This document shows, piece after piece, positions 21,148 through 28,922 of a DNA stretch of 64,000 bases. Under the pieces are notes generated by a model that had not been told where the DNA came from, searched no databases, and saw only the letters and a list, made by a program, of their open reading frames with translations. This DNA comes from G963677325 sp963810555 (GTDB lineage: Bacteria > Bacteroidota > Bacteroidia > Bacteroidales > Prolixibacteraceae), in contig CAWENX010000009.1 of the NCBI GenBank assembly GCA_963810555.1, positions 124,001 through 188,000 of the forward strand. The letters run 5' to 3'. The position numbers were made by a program, and so were the translations under genes. The first letter of the stretch is position 1, and every line of letters begins with the position of its first letter.

Positions 21148-21181
21148 AAACGGCAGGCAGTGAATTCACTGTCTGCCGTTT
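21148..21181 (+). terminator. Intrinsic terminator-like hairpin after GH3 gene 2
   Basis: AAACGGCAGGCAGTGAA pairs with TTCACTGTCTGCCGTTT with a single mismatch, forming a long, GC-rich stem followed by TTGTTGTTT. It lies 24 bp after the stop at 21124. Confidence 0.75.
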
Positions 21182-21497
21182 GTTGTTTATGATAATTAAC
21201 TTGAAAACGAGATATTATTAATAAAAGAACCTCTAATGCGATTCATTATGCTAAATTATTCAGATTTATTAGATGATTATTAAAGAGTGTATTTAACAAT
21301 ATTAGTAAAATTCCAACTCCGGGATTAGTCCGTGTTAAGTCCGTGTTAAGTCCGTATTAACCCTAAACCCTCTTATAATCATAATATATTTCAGGAAGCA
21401 AATGATTTGAGTGTTTCTTTATTTCTGGATTATGTTTTACAGGATTATAATTTGGATTCACCCTGGGCATGCAGGAACGGTTATAAAATGTCTTCGT

Positions 21498-21529
21498 AGA
21501 CGCTCCCGATAAATATCGGGATTGCGTCT
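21498..21529. repeat. Palindromic hairpin with CCCGAT-AAAT-ATCGGG core
   Basis: AGACGC and GCGTCT flank the core CCCGAT AAAT ATCGGG; a run of six T follows at 21534-21539, so it could also act as a + strand terminator. A related perfect palindrome is at 51682-51699. Confidence 0.65.
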
Positions 21530-21651
21530 CTGCTTTTTTGAATATCCTCTGCAATGGCAGGGCATTGTATCGAAGATCAGCAATGCAAATGGGGTAGACT
21601 AAATTCCTTAAGAAGCTTCTGCCAACCTTTCGTCAGTATCACACCTTTTTT

Positions 21652-21668
21652 GTAAATTTGTATACTAA
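21652..21668 (+). promoter_or_regulatory. Candidate Bacteroidota promoter for GH3 gene 3
   Basis: GTAAATTTGTATACTAA includes the -7 box TAAATTTG (21653-21660), 26 bp upstream of ATG 21687. It differs at one base from the 17-mer upstream of the aminotransferase gene at 11207-11223. Confidence 0.5.
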
Positions 21669-21686
21669 ATTCTAAACATTTCACCT

Positions 21687-24116
21687 ATGAACTTTGCTAA
21701 AACATTAAAATCTAACTCATTACAGTTACTATTCATTATTTACTGTTTACTGTTCACTGTTCCTTCTTTCGGGCAGAAACCTGTTTACAAAGATCCCACA
21801 AAACCAATTAACGAAAGAGTAGAAGATCTCCTTTCAAGAATGACTATTGAAGAAAAGATCGGGCAGATGAATATTCCTTGCGCCTATAAGCAAAGAATAG
21901 GCTGGGGCATTCAGCCCAATGATGGCAATCCTTCCATCCACCGCCAGCTATCCCTTGAAGAAAGAGAAAAGCAAATGGAAGGATGCAGAAAATTTGCAAG
22001 AGGTGATCACAATAGTTTTATTGGTCAAGGAGGAGGATTCTTTACTCTTGCTGACCGTCTCATCTATGAAGGAACGTTGAAACAGGCACAATTCTTCAAC
22101 GAACTCCAGAAAATAGCCACTACTGAATCACGTTTGGGAATTCCCCTCATTGAAATCGAGGAAGGCACTCACGGAATGATGTGCCCAGGTGGAACCATTT
22201 TTCCTGAAGGATTGGCAATTGGCGCTACATGGGATAAGGATCTTGTGAAGGATATCTATTCCGTTGCCGCAAAAGAAGCAAGAGCCACCGGAATACATGG
22301 ATTGTGTACACTGGTGATTGAACCGAACCGTGATCCCCGTATGGGCCGCAATGAGGAAGGATATTCCGAAGATCAGTACATGTGTTCTCAGATTGCTGAA
22401 TCCATTGTGAAAGCCATGCAGGGATACGATGTATCGGAAAAAGATCATGTTTTCGCGTCTTTGTGTCATTATCCCGGTCAGAGTGAACCGGTGAGCGGAT
22501 TCGAAAGGGGCGCTATGGAAATATCCAACAGAAAACTGCATCAGTATTTTCTTCCTCCCTGGGTGACAGGAATCAAAAAAAATGGTGCTCTTGCAGTTAT
22601 GGCTACTTATCCTGCTATTGACGGAGTCGCTGTTCACAGTTCCGAAAGAATACTGAAAAAGATTTTAAGGGAAGAACTGGAATTTGATGGTATCGTTCTG
22701 AGTGAGGGAGGCGGTATCACTACCATTATTACCGAAAGGGAAGCGTCAACCGAAAAAGAGGCCGGTCAGATGGCAGCAAAGGCAGGTGTTGACGTTGGCA
22801 TTTCGATGGAAGATTCCTATCTGGGCGATCTCGTCAGCAGTGTAAAGGAAGGAAGGATTCCGATGAAAACGATTGACGATGCAGTCCGTCACATCCTTAA
22901 ATTAAAATTTAGGTTGGGACTCTTTGAAAATAACCAGGTCGATCCGGAATATGCAGTTAAGACTGTTCATGCTCCCGAACATATTCAGCTTGCTCTTCAA
23001 ACCGCCCGCGAAGGAATGGTCCTGTTGAAAAATGAACCTTACAGCAAACCCGGTACTGCTGCTGCCGCTGCCACTGCCACTCCTCTCCTTCCTCTCAAAA
23101 AGGACATTAAATCCATAGCCGTAATCGGACCCGATGCAGATGCCCGTGTTGACCAGCTTGGCGATTATTTTCCGCATAATATCCCGCAGGAGATAATCAC
23201 AATTCTTCAAGGCATTAAAAATAAATTGCCTCCTGCTTCAGCTGGAGGGCCTAAAATTACCTATGTTAAAGGCTGTGAAGTGATCGGTGATAAACTTAAT
23301 GAAATTGACAAAGCCAAAAAAGCAGCCAAAAATGCTGATGTCGCAATTGTGGTGATCGGTGAGGGTGGCTATGTGACCAACGGTGAAGGCCGCGATGTGG
23401 CCAATCTCGACCTCACAGGTATGCAGGAAGACCTGATCAAAGCAGTATATGAAACAGGTACTCCAACTGTTGCCGTACTTATCAACGGAAGGCCTCTTTC
23501 CATTCGCTGGACGGCAGATAAAATCCCTGCAATCCTTGAAGCCTGGATGTGCGGCGAACAGGGGGGCAATGCAGTTGCGGATATCCTTTTCGGCGATTAT
23601 AATCCGGGAGGTAAATTGCCCATCACCTTCCCACGCCACTCCGGACAACTGCCGGATTATTACAACTGGTCTATAACGAAAGAAAGAGCTATGCGCAAAG
23701 GATATATCGATCTTCCTGCCACTCCCCTCTTTGAATTCGGTTTTGGATTAAGTTATACGACTTTCGAATACAGCAATCTGCAGATCAATCCGAAAGAGAT
23801 AGGTAAAGGCGGCGAGGTCGAAGTGACAGCAGATGTAAAAAATACGGGCAGCCGTCCCGGTGATGAAATTGCTCAGCTTTATATTAGCGATCTCATCAGC
23901 AGTACATCCAGACCGGCGAAGGAATTGAAAGGATACGAAAGGATCTCTCTTAGTCCAGGCGAGACCAAATCAGTGAAATTCAAACTCCTTCCAGAAGACC
24001 TGGGTCTGTTTAACAGAGACATGCATTTTGTCGTTGAACCCGGCAAATTCTCTGTTATGGTGGGCAGCTCATCGAAAGACATCCGTTTAAAAGGGGAATT
24101 TGATGTGAAAGAGTGA
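21687..24116 (+). CDS. GH3-family glycoside hydrolase (intact) with repeat-derived insertions
   Basis: 809 residues, uninterrupted: signal peptide, barrel, alpha/beta sandwich, FnIII-like domain. The conserved EEGTHGMMCPGGTIFPEG and EPNRDPRMGRNEEGYSED are present. The nucleophile position is Glu340 (GIVLSEGGG) instead of Asp; Cys260-His261 replace the usual Lys-His; a likely acid/base region is NGEGRD (Glu567). Relative to paralogues it has two inserts: an Ala/Thr-rich stretch after KNEPYSKPG, encoded by ACTGCC-type repeats near 23053-23090, and PPASAGGP near 23229-23250. The signal-peptide core is encoded by the reverse of the intergenic AGTAAAC-type repeat. An exported exo-acting hydrolase is likely. 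Confidence 0.9.
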   Translation: MNFAKTLKSNSLQLLFIIYCLLFTVPSFGQKPVYKDPTKPINERVEDLLSRMTIEEKIGQMNIPCAYKQRIGWGIQPNDGNPSIHRQLSLEEREKQMEGCRKFARGDHNSFIGQGGGFFTLADRLIYEGTLKQAQFFNELQKIATTESRLGIPLIEIEEGTHGMMCPGGTIFPEGLAIGATWDKDLVKDIYSVAAKEARATGIHGLCTLVIEPNRDPRMGRNEEGYSEDQYMCSQIAESIVKAMQGYDVSEKDHVFASLCHYPGQSEPVSGFERGAMEISNRKLHQYFLPPWVTGIKKNGALAVMATYPAIDGVAVHSSERILKKILREELEFDGIVLSEGGGITTIITEREASTEKEAGQMAAKAGVDVGISMEDSYLGDLVSSVKEGRIPMKTIDDAVRHILKLKFRLGLFENNQVDPEYAVKTVHAPEHIQLALQTAREGMVLLKNEPYSKPGTAAAAATATPLLPLKKDIKSIAVIGPDADARVDQLGDYFPHNIPQEIITILQGIKNKLPPASAGGPKITYVKGCEVIGDKLNEIDKAKKAAKNADVAIVVIGEGGYVTNGEGRDVANLDLTGMQEDLIKAVYETGTPTVAVLINGRPLSIRWTADKIPAILEAWMCGEQGGNAVADILFGDYNPGGKLPITFPRHSGQLPDYYNWSITKERAMRKGYIDLPATPLFEFGFGLSYTTFEYSNLQINPKEIGKGGEVEVTADVKNTGSRPGDEIAQLYISDLISSTSRPAKELKGYERISLSPGETKSVKFKLLPEDLGLFNRDMHFVVEPGKFSVMVGSSSKDIRLKGEFDVKE

Positions 24117-24175
24117 ACAGTAAACAGTAAACAGTGAAAAATGATTTATCCTTTGCCGTCAGCTTTAGCTGACGG
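24113..24175. repeat. AGTAAAC-type repeat followed by TATCCTTTGCCGTCAG hairpin
   Basis: Repeats of GTAAACAGT follow the GH3 stop, then TTATCCTTTG and a perfect hairpin CCGTCAGCT-TT-AGCTGACGG at 24156-24175. The same unit family recurs at 61998-62034 and in the tandem array at 63391-63535. Confidence 0.75.
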
Positions 24176-24239
24176 AACTAAAAAATAATCAGTAATCTGC
24201 CAACAATAATAATTCTCGACAATAAATTATTAAAAAGAT

Positions 24240-26723
24240 ATGAAAAATACCAATATCAGAATTCCTGAAAAGCCTGAAAATAATAACTGCATCAGCACAT
24301 CAGCACAACTTGTCACGATCCTTCGGGATCGGCACATCAGCACATTAATTATACTGATTACTATTTTCTGTTTACTATTCACTCTTCCTTCTTTCAGTCA
24401 GCAGCCCATCTATAAAGATCCCTCAAAGCCCATTGAAGAAAGAGTTCAGGATCTCCTTTCCCGGATGACCCTTAAGGAAAAGGTCGGGCAGATCAATATC
24501 CCCTGCTGTTATGAAACCCAGATCGGATGGGGACTTCACAGCCATGCCCCTTCTCTGTGGTCGAGCACAAGCAGGGAAAACAGGGACAAGCAGATCGAAG
24601 GATGCCGCAAATGGGCTGAAGGTACTCATAATGAAATATTTGGCCCCGGAGGAGGGTTCTTTACCTTATCCGATCAGCTGATCTGGGAAGGAACCCGCCG
24701 TCAGGCTGAGATTCTTAATGAATTGCAGAAGATAGCGATCGAAAAAACACGTCTGGGCATTCCGCTGCTGGAAATTGAGGAAGGTACACACGGCATGATG
24801 TGTGCCGGAGGAACGGTATTCCCCGAAGGACTGGCTATAGGCGCTACGTGGAATAAGGATCTTGTAAAAAAGATTTACACCGCTGCGGCACAGGAAGCAA
24901 GATCACAGGGAATCCATGGATTGTGTACTCTTGTGCTTGAGCCCAATGTTGATCCACGTATGGGGCGCAATGAGGAAGGTTTCAGCGAAGATCCTTACAT
25001 GATCTCAAAAATTGCCGAAAATATTGTTCAGGCAGTCCAGGGATACGATATTTCTGCATCCGATAAAGCTATAACCATTTTTACTGATTTCCCCGGACAG
25101 AATCCTCCCGTAAGCGGTCTTGAGAGGGGTGCAGTCGAGGTGTCTGAACGCAAATTGCGCGAGGTCTTGCTCCCTCCATGGGTTACGGCAATAAAAAAAT
25201 GTGGGGCATTGGGAGTAATGGCATCTTATTCTTCTGTCGATGGTGTAGAAGCTCACAGTTCAGAAAAACTCTTCACAAAAATGCTCCGTGAGGAGTTGGG
25301 CTTCAAGGGAATTGTGCTTGGCGAAGGCGGAGGTCTTGGAACCATTGTCACCGAAAGACAGGCAGCAAACCAAAGTGAAGCGGGCATCATGGCTATGAGG
25401 GCCGGTATTGATATCGGCATTTCGATTGAAGATGCTTATATGGGAGACCTGATCGATAACATCAATGAAGGGAAAATTCCCGTACAACAGCTCGATCAGG
25501 CCGTTGCAAGACTACTGAGGATTAAATTTCAGCTTGGATTGTTTGAACATCCCTATGTCGACGTAGAGCATGCTGTTAAAACAGTTCATACAAACGCACA
25601 CAGAGATCTTGCTTTGGAAGTTGCAAGACAAAGTATGGTTCTGCTGAAAAATGAACTCTTTCCCAAACCCGCAACTGCTACTGCCACTGCCACTGCCACT
25701 GCTACTGCCACTCCCCTTCTTCCCCTCAGTAAAAATATCCGTTCCATAGCAGTGATCGGTCCCGTTGCCGATGCAAGGATTGAACAGATAGGCGATTACA
25801 TCCCGCAGAATGTTCCCCAGGAGATCGTCTCCGTATTAAAAGGAATAAAAAACAAAGTTTCGTCCAATACCAAAGTCACTTTCGTGAAAGGCTGCAATGT
25901 GATCGGCGATAAGCTGAATGAGATTGACAAAGCAAAAGCTGCAGCAAAGAAGGCTGATGTTGCAATTGTAGTGGTGGGCGAAGACGGATACAAAACGAAT
26001 GGTGAAGGAAGGGATGTCGCGATGCTTCAGCTCACCGGACTGCAGGAGGAACTGCTGAAAGCCGTATATTCCACCGGTACCCCGACCATCGCTGTGATGA
26101 TAAACGGCAGGCCTTTGGCCATACCCTGGGAAGCAGCCAATCTGCCTGTTATCCTTGAAGCATGGATGTGCGGAGAGCAGGGAGGCAATGCAGTTGCAGA
26201 TATCCTCTTCGGTGATTACAATCCCAGTGGGAGGCTATCGATCACCATTCCACGCCATTCGGGACAGTTACCTGTTTATTACTACCATTCACCTTCAAAG
26301 GAAAACAAGAAATACGTCGATATGCCTGGCACACCGTTATATGAATTCGGTTACGGTCTGAGCTATACAACATTCGAATACAGCAACCTTCAGATGCCCG
26401 GGGAAATAAAAAGCGGCGGTGAGGTGGAGGTATCCTGCGATGTGAAAAATACAGGAAACCGTAAAGGGGACGAAGTTGTCCAGCTTTACATCAACGACGA
26501 AATTTCAAGCACCTCAAGACCAGTTAAGGAACTGAGGGGATATGAAAAAATCTCACTTGAACCCGGAGAGTTAAAAACGGTGAAAATGAAGCTTAGCCCC
26601 GAAGATCTTGCTCTCTGGAACCGTGACATGCGATTAGTCGTCGAGCCGGGGAAATTCCTTGTAATGATTGGCAGTTCTTCGAATGACATCCGTCTGAAAG
26701 GGGAATTTAATGTGAAAGAATGA
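24240..26723 (+). CDS. GH3-family glycoside hydrolase (intact) with repeat-containing N-terminus
   Basis: 827 residues. The annotated start gives an odd N-terminus: about 35 residues encoded by the CAGCACAT repeat and a GATCC-TTCG-GGATC hairpin precede the signal-peptide core (ILITIFCLLFTLPSFSQ). I see no later ATG before the core. The barrel, sandwich and FnIII-like domains are complete. The nucleophile position is Glu362 (GIVLGEGGG), and the Lys-His pair is Thr282-Asp283 (FTDFPG), so this is the most divergent copy at that motif. A Thr-Ala repeat after KNELFPKPA is encoded by ACTGCC repeats (about 25672-25715). Probably exported. Confidence 0.87.
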   Translation: MKNTNIRIPEKPENNNCISTSAQLVTILRDRHISTLIILITIFCLLFTLPSFSQQPIYKDPSKPIEERVQDLLSRMTLKEKVGQINIPCCYETQIGWGLHSHAPSLWSSTSRENRDKQIEGCRKWAEGTHNEIFGPGGGFFTLSDQLIWEGTRRQAEILNELQKIAIEKTRLGIPLLEIEEGTHGMMCAGGTVFPEGLAIGATWNKDLVKKIYTAAAQEARSQGIHGLCTLVLEPNVDPRMGRNEEGFSEDPYMISKIAENIVQAVQGYDISASDKAITIFTDFPGQNPPVSGLERGAVEVSERKLREVLLPPWVTAIKKCGALGVMASYSSVDGVEAHSSEKLFTKMLREELGFKGIVLGEGGGLGTIVTERQAANQSEAGIMAMRAGIDIGISIEDAYMGDLIDNINEGKIPVQQLDQAVARLLRIKFQLGLFEHPYVDVEHAVKTVHTNAHRDLALEVARQSMVLLKNELFPKPATATATATATATATPLLPLSKNIRSIAVIGPVADARIEQIGDYIPQNVPQEIVSVLKGIKNKVSSNTKVTFVKGCNVIGDKLNEIDKAKAAAKKADVAIVVVGEDGYKTNGEGRDVAMLQLTGLQEELLKAVYSTGTPTIAVMINGRPLAIPWEAANLPVILEAWMCGEQGGNAVADILFGDYNPSGRLSITIPRHSGQLPVYYYHSPSKENKKYVDMPGTPLYEFGYGLSYTTFEYSNLQMPGEIKSGGEVEVSCDVKNTGNRKGDEVVQLYINDEISSTSRPVKELRGYEKISLEPGELKTVKMKLSPEDLALWNRDMRLVVEPGKFLVMIGSSSNDIRLKGEFNVKE
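24290..24345. repeat. CAGCACAT repeat with UUCG hairpin inside a coding region
   Basis: GCATCAGCACATCAGCACA, then a perfect hairpin CGATCC-TTCG-GGATCG (24316-24331), then GGCACATCAGCACAT. An almost identical composite lies in the non-coding gap at 51500-51560. Here it is translated as part of the GH3 N-terminus. Confidence 0.75.
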
Positions 26724-27098
26724 TCAGCATTGTAGAGGCAGGGTTCACCCCCAATTCGTGCAATTTATTTTCTCGTAATTCGTAATTTATCTCTCATCTC
26801 TCATTTCCTACACTTCCTACGTTTCCCGCCTTCCTCTTTTCTTAAAACCTTTAGTTAAGAGTCTGTAAACTATTATTTTAATTTTTAATTTTTAATTTTT
26901 AATTTTTAATTATTCATTCTTAATTCTGAAATCAAACCTATAATCTCCAGTCTGTCAATCTGTTCACTGATTATTGATTACTGATTACTGCTCCTGCCGC
27001 TGCTACTGCCTTTCCTGTCTCCTGTCTCCTGTTTCCCGTTTCCTTTCTCTCTGCCCTCTGCACTCTGCAGCTTATCAGCACATTAGCACATCAGCACA
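26724..27098. repeat. Mosaic of short degenerate repeats at the strand switch
   Basis: The 375 bp between the + strand GH3 genes and the - strand locus hold no gene. They are a patchwork: CGTAATTCGTAATTT; CTCATCTCTCATTTCCTAC; (TTTTTAAT)n at about 26876-26912; GATTACTGATTACTG; CTGCCGCTGCTACTGCC; CCTGTCTCCTGTCTCCTG; and CAGCACATTAGCACATCAGCACAT at the end. Each type occurs elsewhere in the window. Confidence 0.75.
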
Positions 27099-27500
27099 TC
27101 ATTTTCCCGCCGACATAAACCAGATCACAGGACAACAATCTTTATTTTTTTTATTTCTTACTGCTTGCGAATTGATTTGATGCAAAACAACTCTTTCCCC
27201 GATCCGGCAATCGGATACAACATAGGGAATGTTTTTTATCAGGGCATTGTTCTCAACAATACAGTTTTTGAGATGAACATTGTAAATCCCGGTCTTTAAG
27301 TTTGCTCCTCCGAACAGGGTAATCTCTTCGTCAAACCTACCTATCCGGTTAAAATCATAGAAATAAACGTTCTTTAAATACTCTGGCGTGAAGTCGTTAA
27401 TTACTTCAATAAGGTCCCAATCCTTGCAATAACACCCCTGATCGGTCAACCGTCTGATCTCTTCTGGATATAATTTCCGGTATTTGCCCTCTGTCACCAT
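27099..27500 (-). pseudogene. Truncated DUF4954-like protein (N-terminal fragment)
   Basis: 133 residues. The first part (KYRKLYPEEIRRLTDQGC, DWDLIEVINDFTPEYLKNV, FGGANLKTGIYNVHLKNCIV) looks like the N-terminus of the DUF4954 family, left-handed beta-helix type proteins of Bacteroidota usually over 600 residues. After about residue 105 the similarity stops and a non-family tail (QAVRNKKNKDCC) leads to a stop beside the repeat mosaic. It is most simply a 3'-truncated remnant; family recognition is from memory of the pattern and is not certain. Confidence 0.55.
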
Positions 27501-27596
27501 TCTTTTTATGTCTATTCCGAAACTTGTGCTAATTACTTCAAATCTTAATAATCTTATACATTTTTATGAAGCGGAATATAGTGAGCTTTTCTGCTG

Positions 27597-28865
27597 TTAT
27601 TCAAAAGAACTTATCAATTTTACAAAATCCCTGATTAGTGGTTTTTCAACACCCGGCATTAATCCTGTGACTTGTATCTCATATCCGCCTTCGCTATAGG
27701 CTTTGTCTGTGGGGATATATCCGCATGATCCGTTGCAATGGGTTAAAATTACTGTGTTGGAAAAGGGCGATAGCTTTTTTATTTCCATCCCTATTTCAGT
27801 GAATAATTCCCCTGAAATGCCAGCCAGAACAACGCTTCCTATTTTAAATGCAGTAAGTTCGATCTTCGTATCCGTTCCCCGTTCGTAAACGGCATGGGCA
27901 AAATGGTCTGATGAGTGTTTTTTACCGGGAAAGGTCAAAATGGTATCTGCTTCTGAAATCATCTTAACGGGATAGGTTTCAATGTTCTTTAAAACGTTGG
28001 TTGCTTCATCCCCCACATGGTATCCAATAGCGTCTACTTCTTTAAATACGTTGCCCGGCCCATATATGGGATTAATATTGGCCGAAGCGCCTGCGGTAAC
28101 TCCGACCACAACCCCATCGCCAACTTGCTTCCTGATATACCGTGCAGCCGATCCCGGCCAATCACCCGTGATCAGGTAGTTCGAATCCCCGGTCGCCGTT
28201 CCATGACACGGCCAATTGATAAAAACTGCAAGAAGTCTGTTGTCCATTGTTTCAAATTTTATTACATCCAATTCATGGTCGCATGGTCCGTCAGGGTTTC
28301 TCCCAAGCCAAACATCGCCTTTTGCAAATTCAGCCCGTCGGTTGATATTAAGATCACAGGAACCTTTCCCTATTCCTATTTTGAAGGGAACCACTTGTTT
28401 GGTCGCATTTACGGCAAGATCAACCAGTTTCATTTTAAGATTTGCCGTGTATTCCTTCACCATTTCCTTCCCATGTTCTCCGATCGAAGGGCCTCCGTGA
28501 TTATGTACGGCTACAAGCATAATATTTTTAGGCAGTATACCCGTTTCAGAGGAGATCATACTCTTAATCTCGCCGACAAGACCGAAGGAGAACCCAATCA
28601 GGTCGGCAGTTATCAAAATGTATTGAGACTTTACTCCGGAAAAGTAAAAGGCTGATGCATAAAGGCTGTCATGTACACCTGTTGAGGGAGTTTTCCGGGC
28701 ATCATATCCACTCATCATTGCAGGTTTATCTGGCGTGATATTGACTTGGCTCACGCCTAACATGACACCACTTACACCTTTGTCTTTATTCCCGCCTGCA
28801 AAAATTGGACCAGGAATTAGTGCAACCATAATGCTTAAAACGCTGAATGTTTGTTGAATTTTCAT
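27597..28865 (-). CDS. Exported protein with neutral/alkaline ceramidase-like N-terminal domain
   Basis: 422 residues with a signal peptide (MKIQQTFSVLSIMVALIPGPIFA). It has the metal-binding layout of the neutral ceramidase N-terminal domain: VHNHGGP (His121, His123) and PCHGTATG...LITGDWPG (His221). The segment that carries the catalytic Ser in true ceramidases (GDVSP-like) reads ASANINP here (about 260-266), so amide cleavage by the known mechanism is doubtful. It lacks the C-terminal domain of full ceramidases. It is the last intact gene of the - strand locus, 57 bp after GH3 gene 5. Confidence 0.75.
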   Translation of the reverse strand: MKIQQTFSVLSIMVALIPGPIFAGGNKDKGVSGVMLGVSQVNITPDKPAMMSGYDARKTPSTGVHDSLYASAFYFSGVKSQYILITADLIGFSFGLVGEIKSMISSETGILPKNIMLVAVHNHGGPSIGEHGKEMVKEYTANLKMKLVDLAVNATKQVVPFKIGIGKGSCDLNINRRAEFAKGDVWLGRNPDGPCDHELDVIKFETMDNRLLAVFINWPCHGTATGDSNYLITGDWPGSAARYIRKQVGDGVVVGVTAGASANINPIYGPGNVFKEVDAIGYHVGDEATNVLKNIETYPVKMISEADTILTFPGKKHSSDHFAHAVYERGTDTKIELTAFKIGSVVLAGISGELFTEIGMEIKKLSPFSNTVILTHCNGSCGYIPTDKAYSEGGYEIQVTGLMPGVEKPLIRDFVKLISSFE

Positions 28866-28922
28866 TTATTTAAATTTTAATATTTATTTTTTGTTCCAAT
28901 ACGATTTATGCGTTATTACTTA

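Larger units (their letters stand above)
21125..21686. other. Non-coding gap between GH3 genes
   Basis: No gene is supported in this 562-bp gap. It contains a terminator-like hairpin at 21148-21181, short direct repeats of AGTCCGTGTTA around 21328-21360, a palindromic hairpin at 21498-21529 followed by six T, and a candidate promoter at 21652-21668. Confidence 0.7.

Noticed and set aside
22128..22637. 169-codon open frame on the - strand inside a GH3 gene
   Set aside because: Similar antisense frames appear in the other GH3 copies because the coding strands are similar; no independent evidence.
26724..27098. Insertion sequence remnant
   Set aside because: No transposase fragment, terminal inverted repeats or target duplication could be found; only short repeat words.
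28017..28655. 212-codon open frame on the + strand
   Set aside because: It lies wholly within the ceramidase-like gene on the other strand, whose protein has clear family motifs; the overlapping frame shows no recognisable protein character.
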